64,000 nt of DNA from Porphyrobacter sp. (GCA_016125555.1 WGLN01000004.1:62001-126000); one strand, 5' to 3'; shown: positions 1 to 8,987, numbered from the stretch's first letter. Made by a program: numbers and translations. The notes: a model not told the origin generated them from the letters alone.

Positions 1-1
1 C

Positions 2-481
2 ATCCTTCCGGTGGTCTCGGGCGGAAACCTGCGCGCCGCGCTCGACGAGATTGCCATCCCGGGCGTCGCGCTGGCCGGCGCGCGCGGGGGCTTCTCGCAC
101 CCGCTCACCAGCTACACCCTGCCGTTTGCCGCCGACAACGCGCTGGCCATCGCCCGGCTGCTGGCGAACCGTCCGGGCACCTCGGGCAACGAACTCGCCG
201 CCTTCTGCGCCGCGCGCGGCCGCCGCCACTGGCGCGCCACCGCCTATTACCGGATGCTGAGCCGGATGCTGTTCGAGGCCGCCGAGCCGGACAAGCGCGT
301 CGTGGTGTTCGAGCATTTCTATGCCCTCAGGGGCCGGCTGGTGGAACGCTTCTATGCCGGCCGATCGACCTGGCCCGATCGCTTGCGCATCCTGACCGGC
401 AAGCCCCCCGTAGCTATCCCGCGCGCTATCCGCGCGCTGTTTTCATCAGGCAAACCTCTCGACACGGAGACCCCGGCATGA
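2..481 (+). CDS. crtY: Lycopene beta-cyclase, C-terminal part (5' end outside window)
   Basis: This is the last 159 codons of a flavoprotein that cyclises the ends of lycopene to make beta-carotene; the start lies left of base 1. The visible part carries the CrtY family C-terminal pattern: ILPVVSGGN, then HPLTSYTLPFAAD, YRMLSRMLFEAAEP, ERFYAGRSTWPDRLRIL and TGKPPV. The FAD-binding N-terminus is missing only because of the window edge. The stop overlaps the crtI ATG by four bases (ATGA), so the two are translationally coupled in a crtY-crtI-(LOG)-crtB operon. The match to CrtY is by remembered family pattern and I consider it strong; no frameshift is visible. Confidence 0.88.
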   Translation: MLPVVSGGNLRAALDEIAIPGVALAGARGGFSHPLTSYTLPFAADNALAIARLLANRPGTSGNELAAFCAARGRRHWRATAYYRMLSRMLFEAAEPDKRVVVFEHFYALRGRLVERFYAGRSTWPDRLRILTGKPPVAIPRAIRALFSSGKPLDTETPA

Positions 482-2040
482 ACGCCGACGTGAAGCTCGA
501 CCTGTCCGGCACCAAGGGCGTGAACCCCGCACTCGCTGAACGTTACGAGGGGCGTACCGCCTGCGTGATCGGCGCGGGCTTCGGCGGCATGGCGCTCGCC
601 ATCCGGCTGCAATCGGCCGGCATCGCCACGACCGTCATCGAAAGCCGCGACAAGCCCGGCGGGCGCGCCTATTTCTGGGAGAAGGACGGCTTCACCTTCG
701 ACGCGGGACCGACCGTCGTCACCGATCCCGATTGCCTGAAGGAACTCTGGGCGCTGACCGGCCACAACCTTGCCGATGATGTCGAGCTGATGAAGGTCAT
801 GCCCTTCTACCGCCTCAACTGGCCCGACGGGACCAATTTCGACTATTCGAACGACGAGGAAAGCCTCAACGCCGAGATCGCCAAGCTGAACCCGGCGGAC
901 GTGGCGGGCTATGCGCGCTTTCTCGAATATTCCGAGCGGGTCTACAAGGAAGGCTATTTGAAGCTCGGCACCAAGCCCTTCCTCGATTTCAAGTCGATGC
1001 TGAAAGCCGCGCCCGCGCTCATCAAGGAGCAGGCGTGGCGGAGCGTCTATTCGATGGTCGCAAGCTATGTCGAGAACGAGAAGCTGCGCGAGGCGCTCAG
1101 CTTCCACACCCTGCTGGTCGGCGGCAACCCGATGAACACCAGCAGCATCTACGCGCTCATCCACAAGCTGGAGAAGGACGGCGGCGTGTGGTGGGCGCGT
1201 GGCGGCACCAACCGGCTGATCGCGGGGATGATTCGCCATTTCGAGCGGCTGGGCGGGACGCTGCGCCTCGGCGATCCGGTGGTGCAGGTGCATACGCTCG
1301 GCACGAAGGCGACCGAGGTGGAAACGAAGAGCGGCTTCCGCCAGCGCTTCGACGCAGTCGCCTCGAACGCGGACATCATGCACTCGTATAAAGACCTGCT
1401 GTCGGGCAGCAGCCGCGGCAGGCAGATGGCCAAGAGCCTCGGGCGCAAGAGCTTCTCGCCCAGCCTCTTCGTGGTCCATTTCGGGCTGGAGGGCACCTGG
1501 CCCGGCATCCCGCACCACATGATTTTGTTCGCCAAGCGCTACAAGGGCCTGCTCGACGACATCTACAGGAACGGCGTGGTGCCCGAGGACTTCGCGATCT
1601 ACCTCCACCACCCGACCGTGACCGACCCGGGCATGGCTCCCGAGGGCAAGAGCACCTTCTACGCGCTGGTGCCGGTCAGCCACATGGGCAAGATGCCATT
1701 GAACTGGGACGAGGTCGGCCCGCGGCTGGAAAAGATGATCCTCGACGAGCTGGAGCGGCGCCTGATCCCCGACATCCACAGCCGGATCGTCACCAAGTTC
1801 CACTACGCCCCCAAGGACTTCAAGGCCGATCTCAACGCCCACATGGGCAGCGCCTTCAGCCTCGAACCCGTGCTGTGGCAGAGCGCGTGGCTGCGCGGCC
1901 ACAACCGTGACGATGTGATCGAGAACTACTACCTCGTCGGCGCAGGCACCCACCCCGGCGCAGGCATCCCCGGCGTGGTCGGCAGCGCCAAGGCGACCGC
2001 CGGGCTGATGCTCGAGGATCTGGCGAAGGTGGGTGCATGA
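478..2040 (+). CDS. crtI: Phytoene desaturase (lycopene-forming)
   Basis: This 520-residue FAD enzyme introduces the double bonds that turn phytoene into lycopene. A dinucleotide-binding motif (VIGAGFGGMALAIRL) lies near residues 30-46, followed by KPGGRAYFWEKDGFTFDAGP. The C-terminal bacterial phytoene dehydrogenase signature (VGAGTHPGAGIPGVVGSAK) lies near residues 484-502. The start is the ATG overlapping the crtY stop, and the end overlaps the next ATG by four bases. Length is normal for CrtI. With crtY upstream and crtB downstream it supplies the core of carotenoid synthesis from GGPP to beta-carotene, in the membrane or membrane periphery. Confidence 0.95.
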   Translation: MNADVKLDLSGTKGVNPALAERYEGRTACVIGAGFGGMALAIRLQSAGIATTVIESRDKPGGRAYFWEKDGFTFDAGPTVVTDPDCLKELWALTGHNLADDVELMKVMPFYRLNWPDGTNFDYSNDEESLNAEIAKLNPADVAGYARFLEYSERVYKEGYLKLGTKPFLDFKSMLKAAPALIKEQAWRSVYSMVASYVENEKLREALSFHTLLVGGNPMNTSSIYALIHKLEKDGGVWWARGGTNRLIAGMIRHFERLGGTLRLGDPVVQVHTLGTKATEVETKSGFRQRFDAVASNADIMHSYKDLLSGSSRGRQMAKSLGRKSFSPSLFVVHFGLEGTWPGIPHHMILFAKRYKGLLDDIYRNGVVPEDFAIYLHHPTVTDPGMAPEGKSTFYALVPVSHMGKMPLNWDEVGPRLEKMILDELERRLIPDIHSRIVTKFHYAPKDFKADLNAHMGSAFSLEPVLWQSAWLRGHNRDDVIENYYLVGAGTHPGAGIPGVVGSAKATAGLMLEDLAKVGA

Positions 2041-2618
2041 AACGTCTCGCCGTCTATTGCGGTTCGGCCTCGCCCGAGGATCCGCGCTATGTCCAGCTTG
2101 CCCATGATGTCGGCGCGGAACTTGCCGCGCGCGGCATCGGCGTGGTCTATGGCGGGGGCAGGCTCGGCCTGATGGGCGCGGTCGCCAAGGGGGCGAAGGA
2201 CGCGGGCGGCGAGGTCATCGGCATCATCCCCGAACACCTCGTCAAGGCCGAGGTCGCCAACCACGACTGCGACGAGCTGATCACGGTCGGCGGAATGCAC
2301 GAGAGGAAGCAGAAGTTCACCGACCTCTCCGACGGGTTCGTCACGCTGCCCGGCGGGGTCGGCACGATGGACGAGCTGTGGGAAGCGATGAGCTGGTCGC
2401 AATTGGGCTACCACTCGGACCCGGTCGGCATCCTCAACGCCTTCGGCTTCTATGACGACCTCCTCGCCTTTAACGCCAAGATGGCCGCAGTCGGCTTCGT
2501 GCGGCCCGCGCACCAGAACATCCTGATCGCGGCCGACACCATCGGCGAGCTGCTCGCCAGGATGGAGGCCTACCAGCCGCACACCCCGATCTTCCGCATG
2601 AAGGCCGAGGAGCTCTGA
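2037..2618 (+). CDS. LOG-family (TIGR00730) Rossmann protein
   Basis: This 193-residue protein has the LOG-family hallmarks: VYGGGRLGLMGAVA near residue 38 and the PGGVGTMDELWEAMSW signature (PGGxGTxxE) near residue 102. Characterised relatives hydrolyse nucleotide 5'-monophosphates such as AMP or cytokinin ribotides, releasing the base. Whether this member has that activity is unknown. The ATG overlaps the crtI stop by four bases and crtB follows 11 bases after its stop, so it sits inside the carotenoid operon with no obvious pathway link. The length is usual for the short bacterial members. Confidence 0.88.
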   Translation: MKRLAVYCGSASPEDPRYVQLAHDVGAELAARGIGVVYGGGRLGLMGAVAKGAKDAGGEVIGIIPEHLVKAEVANHDCDELITVGGMHERKQKFTDLSDGFVTLPGGVGTMDELWEAMSWSQLGYHSDPVGILNAFGFYDDLLAFNAKMAAVGFVRPAHQNILIAADTIGELLARMEAYQPHTPIFRMKAEEL

Positions 2619-2629
2619 GGGTTCGCGCG

Positions 2630-3583
2630 ATGGGGGTGGACGCCGCAACCCGCGCCGCGCTGGTGGAACACGCGCGGCTCTCGATCAAGCGCGGCTCGCA
2701 GAGCTTCTCCGCCGCCGCGCGCCTGTTCGACAGGGAAACCCGCGAGCGCGCATGGCTGCTCTACGCCTGGTGCCGCCGGGCGGACGACATCGCCGACAAT
2801 CAGGACATGGGCGGCGAGCTGGGCGACCAGTCCGATCTCGCGGACCGCCTCGCGCATATCCGCCGCCTGACCGCCCTCGCCTTCGCTGGCGAGCCGACCG
2901 GCGATCCGGCGTTCGACGCGCTGGGCGTGGTCGCCAGCGAAGTCGGCCTCACCCCGCAGATGGCCGAGGACGTGATCGCGGGCTTCCAGCTCGACGCCGA
3001 GGACTGGCGCCCGCGCACCGAGGCCGACATGCTGCGCTACTGCTACCACGTCGCGGGGGCGGTGGGCGTGATGATGGCGGTGGTGATGGGGGTGTCGCCG
3101 CAAGATCAGGAGACGCTCGACCGGGCGAACGACCTCGGCCTCGCCTTCCAGCTATCGAACATCGCGCGCGACATCGTCGAGGATGATGCGGCGGGGCGCT
3201 GCTACCTGCCGATGGAGTGGCTCGCCGAACAGGATATCGAGCCCGGCCAGCACACCAAGCCGCACCACCGCAAGGAGCTCGCCGAAATGGCGGCAAGGTT
3301 GGTCGCGCTGGTGGAAAAGCACGAGGCGGCGGCGCGCGTGGGCGCGGCGAAGCTGCCTTTCCGCAGCCGCTGGGCGGTGCTCTCGGCGGCGCGCATCTAC
3401 GGCGCGATCGGGCGCAAGGTCCGCGCGCGGGGGACCGAGGCGTGGAACAGCCGCACCTATGTGCCGCGCGCCGAAAAGGCGCTCTACGGGGTGCGGGCGT
3501 TCCTGTCCGCGGTGCTCAACCGCGAGAAGATGCCGCCGGGCGGGATCGACTGGGGCATCGCGGATTACCGGCCGAGGCGGTGA
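2630..3583 (+). CDS. crtB: Phytoene synthase
   Basis: This 317-residue squalene/phytoene synthase condenses two GGPP molecules into phytoene, the first committed carotenoid step. Both Mg-diphosphate-binding aspartate clusters are present: RRADDIADNQD near residue 50 and ARDIVEDDAAGRCYLP near residue 180. The ATG at 2630 follows a purine-rich GAGG-containing stretch. It is the last gene of the crt operon; the next gene starts 52 bases downstream. All expected catalytic features are intact. Confidence 0.94.
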   Translation: MGVDAATRAALVEHARLSIKRGSQSFSAAARLFDRETRERAWLLYAWCRRADDIADNQDMGGELGDQSDLADRLAHIRRLTALAFAGEPTGDPAFDALGVVASEVGLTPQMAEDVIAGFQLDAEDWRPRTEADMLRYCYHVAGAVGVMMAVVMGVSPQDQETLDRANDLGLAFQLSNIARDIVEDDAAGRCYLPMEWLAEQDIEPGQHTKPHHRKELAEMAARLVALVEKHEAAARVGAAKLPFRSRWAVLSAARIYGAIGRKVRARGTEAWNSRTYVPRAEKALYGVRAFLSAVLNREKMPPGGIDWGIADYRPRR

Positions 3584-3635
3584 GCGCGGCGCGAGACGGT
3601 TTCCTTTGCAACCAAGCCGGGCTAATCCCGCTGGC

Positions 3636-4121
3636 ATGAAAGCCATTACCGCAATCGCCGCAGCCATGGCCGCAGCGCCCCTCGCCGCCGAGGAGCCGCC
3701 CACCGGACAGGCAGAAGTCATCGCCGCCGCCGACGCTTTCTTCGCCGCGATCGGCAGCGACGACAAGACCGCGATCGCGCGCACGATGGACCCCGAAGGC
3801 ACCATCTACGTCCACGACCGGCGCAAACCGGACGCTCCCGAGGTGATCGTTATTCCCGTCGCCAGGCATCTCGAAAACTGGCTGAAGTCCCCGCCCGGTT
3901 TCGCCGAGAAGATGGTCTATGCGCACGTGCTGGTCGATGGTGACATGGCGCAGGTGTGGGGCCCTTACCGCTTCACCGCAGGGGGCAAGACCACCCATTG
4001 CGGGATCGATTCGCTGAGCCTCGTGAAGCGCGACGGGGTGTGGAAGGTCGCCAACACCAGCTTCACGATGGAACCGCCCAGCGAATGCGCACGGCTCGGC
4101 GCGCCGGAGATGGGCGAATGA
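3636..4121 (+). CDS. SnoaL-like / NTF2-fold secreted protein
   Basis: This 161-residue protein begins with a short hydrophobic, alanine-rich leader (MKAITAIAAAMAAAPLAAEE), probably a signal peptide. The rest resembles the SnoaL-like NTF2 fold: an N-terminal helix (VIAAADAFFAAIGSDDKTAI), a central strand region (MAQVWGPYRFTAGGKTTHCG) and a C-terminal VWKVANTSFTME. Members of this fold bind small ligands or have diverse enzymatic roles, so no reaction can be assigned. The stop overlaps the carboxylase alpha ATG by four bases, which couples the two. An open frame extends further upstream, but that part is antisense or out-of-frame crtB sequence, so I chose the first ATG with a signal peptide. 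Confidence 0.75.
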   Translation: MKAITAIAAAMAAAPLAAEEPPTGQAEVIAAADAFFAAIGSDDKTAIARTMDPEGTIYVHDRRKPDAPEVIVIPVARHLENWLKSPPGFAEKMVYAHVLVDGDMAQVWGPYRFTAGGKTTHCGIDSLSLVKRDGVWKVANTSFTMEPPSECARLGAPEMGE

Positions 4122-6019
4122 TCCGCAAACTCCTGATCGCCAATCGCGGCGAGATCGCCTGCCGGATCATGCGCACCGCGCGCGCGATGGGGATCGCGAC
4201 CGTCGCGGTCTATTCCGATGCCGATGCCAAGGCGCTGCATGTGCGGCAGGCCGACGAGGCGGTGCATATCGGCCCCTCGCCCGCTGCCGAGAGCTATCTG
4301 GTCGGTGCGAAGATCATCGCGGCGGCCAAACAGACCGGGGCGGATGCGATCCATCCGGGCTACGGCTTCCTCTCCGAGAACGCCGACTTCGCGCAATCCG
4401 TGATCGACGCGGGGCTGATCTGGGTCGGCCCCAAGCCTGCGAGCATCCGCGCGATGGGCCTCAAGGATGCGGCCAAGCAGCTGATGCGTGCAGCCGGTGT
4501 GCCGGTGACGCCGGGCTATGACGGCTCGGACCAGTCGGTCGAGCGGCTGACCAAGGAGGCCGAGGCCATCGGCTACCCCGTCCTCATCAAGGCCGTCGCG
4601 GGCGGCGGCGGCAAGGGGATGCGCAAGGTCGATGCGCCCGAGGATTTCGCCGCCGCGCTCGAATCCTGCCGCCGCGAGGCCAAGGCCTCCTTCGGCAACG
4701 ACGAGGTGCTGCTCGAAAAGTGGATCACCTCGCCCCGCCATATAGAGGTGCAGGTGTTCGGCGACAGCCACGGCAACGTCGTCCACCTGTTCGAGCGCGA
4801 CTGCTCGCTCCAGCGCCGCCACCAGAAGGTGATCGAGGAAGCCCCCGCCCCCGGCATGGACGCCGAGACCCGCGAAGCCATCTGCGCCGCCGCCGTGCGC
4901 GCCGCCAAGGCGGTCGATTACGAGGGCGCGGGCACGATCGAATTCATCGCGGATGCCAGCGAGGGCCTGCGCGCCGACCGCATCTTCTTCATGGAGATGA
5001 ACACCCGCCTTCAGGTGGAGCACCCCGTCACCGAGGAGATCACCGGGGTCGACTTGGTCGAATGGCAGCTGAGGGTCGCGAGCGGCGAGCCGCTGCCCAA
5101 GCGGCAGGACGAGCTGTCGATCAACGGCCACGCCATCGAGGCGCGGCTCTATGCGGAGGACCCGGCCAAGGGGTTCTTGCCGAGCACGGGGCGGTTGGAG
5201 TGGCTGGACCTCAATAAAGACCACCTCCATCTCTGGCCTGATGCAAAGATCAGGATCGAGACGGGTGTAGAGCAAGGCGACACCGTGTCGCCATTCTACG
5301 ATCCGATGATCGCCAAGCTGGTGTCGCACGGCAGCACGCGTGAAATCGCGATTGAAAATCTGGCTTCATTGACGCGGCTGACCGAAATCTGGCCGGTTCG
5401 TTCGAATGCCCCGTTCTTAGGAAACGCGCTTGAGCATGACGATTTCTATGACGCCAAGCTCACGACTTCCTTCATCCAGGACAATGAGGATGCCCTCATT
5501 CCAAAGATGGAGCCTGCGGATGCCCATTGGGAAATGGCTGCACGCCTCTATCTCGACGGAGTTGACGAGTCGGAACGCGAAGGGATGGCAGCAGGCCTGC
5601 GACTCAACGCCCCCTCGCGTGAGGCTGTGGTTCTCTACCACGGCTCGCAAAGCAGGCTGCTCGATCGCAAGGATTTCAAGCGCGACCGCGCTGTTTTGCA
5701 TTACGTCACAGGCGAGACTGTCGCGATTTTCGATGATGGCCTCTACTTCGAGTTTCGGAAGGATGTTCGAGGATCAGGAACAGCCTCCGCCGCCGATGGC
5801 GCGATCATTGCGCCGATGCCGGGCAAGGTCATCGCGGTTGATGTCGCCGAGGGGCACGCCGTCACCGCCGGGGAGCGGCTCATGGTGCTCGAGGCGATGA
5901 AGATGGAGCACGCCCTCACCGCGCCCTTCGACGGGGTGGTCGAGGGGCTCAGCGTCAGCGCGGGCGGGCAGGTGCAGGTCGAGGCGGTGCTCTGCCGGGT
6001 GGTGCCTGCGGAGGAATAA
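4118..6019 (+). CDS. Acyl-CoA carboxylase, biotin-carboxylase/BCCP (alpha) subunit
   Basis: This 633-residue subunit carboxylates biotin with ATP and bicarbonate. It runs biotin carboxylase N-domain (KLLIANRGEIACRI), ATP-grasp (KAVAGGGGKGMR, EVLLEKW, EMNTRLQVEHPVTE), C-domain, linker domain, and a C-terminal biotinyl domain with EAMKMEH, placing the biotinylated lysine at about residue 595. The partner beta subunit follows at 6118. The substrate could be propionyl-, methylcrotonyl- or another acyl-CoA; the neighbours do not decide. From about 5205 to 5800 base composition drops sharply against both flanks: 31/60 and 32/60 G+C in the lines at 5341 and 5461, against 44/60 at 4921. This suggests a recombined segment. 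The frame stays open throughout. Confidence 0.92.
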   Translation: MIRKLLIANRGEIACRIMRTARAMGIATVAVYSDADAKALHVRQADEAVHIGPSPAAESYLVGAKIIAAAKQTGADAIHPGYGFLSENADFAQSVIDAGLIWVGPKPASIRAMGLKDAAKQLMRAAGVPVTPGYDGSDQSVERLTKEAEAIGYPVLIKAVAGGGGKGMRKVDAPEDFAAALESCRREAKASFGNDEVLLEKWITSPRHIEVQVFGDSHGNVVHLFERDCSLQRRHQKVIEEAPAPGMDAETREAICAAAVRAAKAVDYEGAGTIEFIADASEGLRADRIFFMEMNTRLQVEHPVTEEITGVDLVEWQLRVASGEPLPKRQDELSINGHAIEARLYAEDPAKGFLPSTGRLEWLDLNKDHLHLWPDAKIRIETGVEQGDTVSPFYDPMIAKLVSHGSTREIAIENLASLTRLTEIWPVRSNAPFLGNALEHDDFYDAKLTTSFIQDNEDALIPKMEPADAHWEMAARLYLDGVDESEREGMAAGLRLNAPSREAVVLYHGSQSRLLDRKDFKRDRAVLHYVTGETVAIFDDGLYFEFRKDVRGSGTASAADGAIIAPMPGKVIAVDVAEGHAVTAGERLMVLEAMKMEHALTAPFDGVVEGLSVSAGGQVQVEAVLCRVVPAEE

Positions 6020-6020
6020 C

Positions 6021-6098
6021 CGTCATCCCAGCGAAAGCTGGGATCGCTTGCCAGTCAGTGCGAGGCCGATAGCGATCCCAGCTTTCGCTGGGATGACG
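6021..6098. repeat. Perfect 28-base inverted repeat made of two nested hairpins
   Basis: Bases 6021-6048 and 6071-6098 are exact reverse complements over 28 bases, separated by 22 bases. Each arm is itself a hairpin: CCCAGC, a GAAA (or TTTC) loop, then GCTGGG. It lies between the stop of the carboxylase alpha subunit and the ATG of the beta subunit and would form a strong structure in their shared transcript. There is no U-tract, so a simple intrinsic terminator is unlikely. It resembles REP/BIME-type intergenic palindromes. I saw no second copy in the window. Confidence 0.85.
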
Positions 6099-6117
6099 CT
6101 TTGCCTATGGATTGCCG

Positions 6118-7671
6118 ATGACCTGGGCCAGGGAACTCGAAGAACTTCGCGCCCGCGAGGCGTTGGCCGAGCAGATGGGCGGCGCGGACAAGGTCGCGCG
6201 GCAGCATGGCCGGGGCAAGATGGACGCCCGCGCGCGGCTCGCGGCGCTGTGCGACGAAGGCTCCTTCCGCGAGATCGGCAAGATCGCGGGCTCGGCCAAG
6301 TATGACGCCAATGGCGACCTCGCGCAGGTTACCCCCGCCCCCTTCCTCTTCGGCAAGGCCCTGATCAATGGCCGCCCGGTCGTCGCCACCGCCGACGACT
6401 TCACCATCCGCGGCGGCGCGGCTGATGCGGGGATCGCGCGCAAGATGGTGCAGGCCGAACGCATGGCGCACGAACTGAAGCTGCCGATCATCCGCATGAT
6501 CGACGGCACCGGCGGTGGCGGGTCGGTCAAGACGCTCGAGCAGATCGGCGCAACCTATATTCCCGCCGTGCCCGGCTGGGGCGATGTGGTGACCAATCTC
6601 GACACCGTTCCGGTGGTCGCGCTGGCATTGGGGCCGACGGCGGGCCTCGGCGCGGCGCGGACCGTGGCGAGCCATTACTCGATCATGGTCAAGGGCCTCA
6701 GCCAGATCTTCGCCGCTGGCCCCGCCGTGGTCGACGGGCTGGGCAATGCGTACAAGGGCGGCGCGGCCAATCACGAGGAAGCCAAGGAAGCCCTCGGCGG
6801 CAGCGCGATCCACACCCGCAACGGGGTGGTCGACGACGAGGTCGCCTCCGAGGCCGAGGCCTTCGCCCGCGCGCGGCATTTCCTCTCCTTCATGCCCGAA
6901 TATGTCGGCCAGCCCGCGCGCCGCTCGCTCTGCACCGATCCGGTCCACCGCAAGGAAGAGGCGCTGCTCTCCCTCGTCCCGCGCGACCCCAAGCAGGTCT
7001 ATTCGATGCGCCGCTGCATGGAGATGGTGTTCGATCACGGCACCGTGTTCGAGATCGGCCGCCACTGGGGCCGCGCCGCGATCACCGCGTTGGCCCGGCT
7101 CGACGGCTGGCCGGTCTGCGTCATCGCCTCCGATCCAAGCTACCTCGGCGGATCATGGGAGGCCAAGACGTCCGAAAAGGTCGAACGCTTCGTCCGCCTT
7201 GCCGACCAGTTCCGGCTGCCCATCGTCCACCTCGTCGACAACCCCGGCTTCATGATCGGGCGCGAGGCGGAGATGGCGGGGACGATCCGCTACGGCGTCA
7301 ACGCGATGAACGCGATCTACCGCGCGACGGTGCCGCTCGCCAGCGTGGTGCTGCGCCGCGCTTACGGCATTGCGGGCAGCGCAATGAGCAACGCCGAACG
7401 CTACCAGTATCGCTATTGCTGGCCGTCAGGCGACTGGGGCTCACTCCCCATCGCGGGCGGGCTGGAGGTCGCCTACAAGGCGGAACTGGAGGCGGCGGAT
7501 GACCCGGCAGCGCTGCTCGAGGAAATTCGCGCAAGGCTGGCGAAAGTCACCTCGCCCTTCCGTTCTGCCGAGCGTTTCAACGTCGAGGACATCATCGACC
7601 CGCGCGACACCCGGCCGTTGCTGTGCGAATTCGCGCAGCTCGCTTGGCGGCGGCTGGGGGCTGAGACCTAG
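6118..7671 (+). CDS. Acyl-CoA carboxylase, carboxyltransferase (beta) subunit
   Basis: This 517-residue carboxyltransferase moves the carboxyl group from biotin to an acyl-CoA. It contains both crotonase-like halves: GRGKMDARARLAALCDEGSF near residue 35, DGTGGGGSV near 127, a second half with VHRKEEALLSLVP, and VDNPGFMIGREAEMAGTIRYG near 377. The ATG at 6118 was preferred over a TTG two codons upstream. With the alpha subunit at 4118 it forms a complete two-subunit carboxylase. Isovaleryl-CoA dehydrogenase, enoyl-CoA hydratase and methylmalonyl-CoA genes are absent nearby, so the substrate is not resolved. The stop overlaps the convergent exporter gene. Confidence 0.9.
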   Translation: MTWARELEELRAREALAEQMGGADKVARQHGRGKMDARARLAALCDEGSFREIGKIAGSAKYDANGDLAQVTPAPFLFGKALINGRPVVATADDFTIRGGAADAGIARKMVQAERMAHELKLPIIRMIDGTGGGGSVKTLEQIGATYIPAVPGWGDVVTNLDTVPVVALALGPTAGLGAARTVASHYSIMVKGLSQIFAAGPAVVDGLGNAYKGGAANHEEAKEALGGSAIHTRNGVVDDEVASEAEAFARARHFLSFMPEYVGQPARRSLCTDPVHRKEEALLSLVPRDPKQVYSMRRCMEMVFDHGTVFEIGRHWGRAAITALARLDGWPVCVIASDPSYLGGSWEAKTSEKVERFVRLADQFRLPIVHLVDNPGFMIGREAEMAGTIRYGVNAMNAIYRATVPLASVVLRRAYGIAGSAMSNAERYQYRYCWPSGDWGSLPIAGGLEVAYKAELEAADDPAALLEEIRARLAKVTSPFRSAERFNVEDIIDPRDTRPLLCEFAQLAWRRLGAET

Positions 7672-8909
7672 TCCTCCTCGGCCACCGGCGGGCCGAACAG
7701 TCGCCCTCGCTCGGAGAACAGCACCAGCAGCAGGCAGGCGCTCGCCGCCGCCATCAGCGCGATCGCCAGCGGGCGCGCGGTGCCGTCATAGGCGAACCCG
7801 ATCAGCGCGCCGAGCAACGCGCCGATGGTCATCCGCACGAAGCTTTGCGCAGAGCTTGCAGCGCCCGCGATGTGGCGGAAGGGCTGCAGCGCAATCGAGC
7901 CGAAATTGGCGCCGATGAAGCCCAGCAGGCTCATGTTGGCGGCCATCAGCGGCACGAACACCCACAGGCTCTCGTGCGGCTGGAAGGCTGTGAACAGCTG
8001 CGCGCCCGACACCGCGAGGAAGGCGAACAGCGCCGCGTGGCTGACCCGCCGCGCACCGAAACGTTCGACGATCCGCGAATTCGACCAATTGGCCAGCGCC
8101 ATGCACCCCGCGCAGATTGCGAAGATCAGGGTGAAGTCCTCGCCCGCGCCGAAGGCCTCGCCGATCAGCTGCTGCGAGGAATTGATGAAGCCGAACAGCG
8201 CCCCGAACACGAGCGCGCTGCCGAGCGTGTAGCCGACCGTCGCGCGCAGGCTCAGCGCGGCGACCATGCGGCGCGCGATCGCCCCCACGCGGATCGGCTG
8301 GCGATCCTCGGCATGGAGTGTCTCGGGGAGGCGGCGATAGACCCACAGGCCCATCGTCACGCCCGCGATCGCCATGCCGACGAAGATGAACCGCCAGTCA
8401 CCCGCCAGCATCAGGATGCCGCGCCCGATGCTCGGCGCGACCGCGGGGACCAGCAGGAAGATCACGAAGATGAGGCTCATCAGCCGCGCCATCTTGTCGC
8501 CGCCGACCTGGTCGCGAATGATCGCCGGAGGCAGCGCGATGATCCCGGCGGCGCAGAAGCCCTGCAATCCGCGCAGCGCCACCAGCGTCCAGTAATCGCC
8601 CACCAATGCGCAGGCGAGCGAGAGCGCGACATAGGCGCCGAGGCTGGCGAACAGCACCGGGCGGCGCCCGAAGCGGTCGGCGAAGGCGCCGGGCGCGAGC
8701 GAACCGATTCCCGCGGTGAGCAGGTAGATGCCGATCACTAACTGGCGCTGGTTGCCGACCGCGCCGAGATCCCCGGCGATCCGATCGAGCGCGGGCAGCA
8801 CCGAATCGATGCCGAAAGCGTTGAGAGCCATCAGCAGCGCCATCATCCAGATCAGCTCGCGCTCGCCGAGCGTCCTCGTCGGCGCAGGGGAAAGGGCCGC
8901 GGTTGCCAT
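7668..8909 (-). CDS. MFS exporter, Bcr/CflA drug-resistance type
   Basis: This 413-residue integral membrane protein has about 12 hydrophobic segments. It carries the major facilitator motif A (GAFADRFGRRPVLF) after the second segment and the family opening LMALNAFGIDSVLPAL. Bcr/CflA proteins are proton-driven exporters of drugs or small metabolites from the cytoplasm; the substrate here is unknown. The ATG at 8909 was chosen because the reading frame upstream lacks hydrophobic character and contains a dinB-facing spacer. It is convergent with the carboxylase beta gene (overlapping stops) and divergent from dinB. Confidence 0.85.
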   Translation of the reverse strand: MATAALSPAPTRTLGERELIWMMALLMALNAFGIDSVLPALDRIAGDLGAVGNQRQLVIGIYLLTAGIGSLAPGAFADRFGRRPVLFASLGAYVALSLACALVGDYWTLVALRGLQGFCAAGIIALPPAIIRDQVGGDKMARLMSLIFVIFLLVPAVAPSIGRGILMLAGDWRFIFVGMAIAGVTMGLWVYRRLPETLHAEDRQPIRVGAIARRMVAALSLRATVGYTLGSALVFGALFGFINSSQQLIGEAFGAGEDFTLIFAICAGCMALANWSNSRIVERFGARRVSHAALFAFLAVSGAQLFTAFQPHESLWVFVPLMAANMSLLGFIGANFGSIALQPFRHIAGAASSAQSFVRMTIGALLGALIGFAYDGTARPLAIALMAAASACLLLVLFSERGRLFGPPVAEED

Positions 8910-8987
8910 GCCGGGCCCTTTGCCCGGCGCCTCGCCCGATGACCAGAGTTCTTTTCGCATCTGCACAAAATGGGGCCTCGGGGCAAA

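Noticed and set aside
352..1953. Long antisense open frame across crtI
   Set aside because: No family-like motifs and biased composition; crtI on the plus strand is fully supported.
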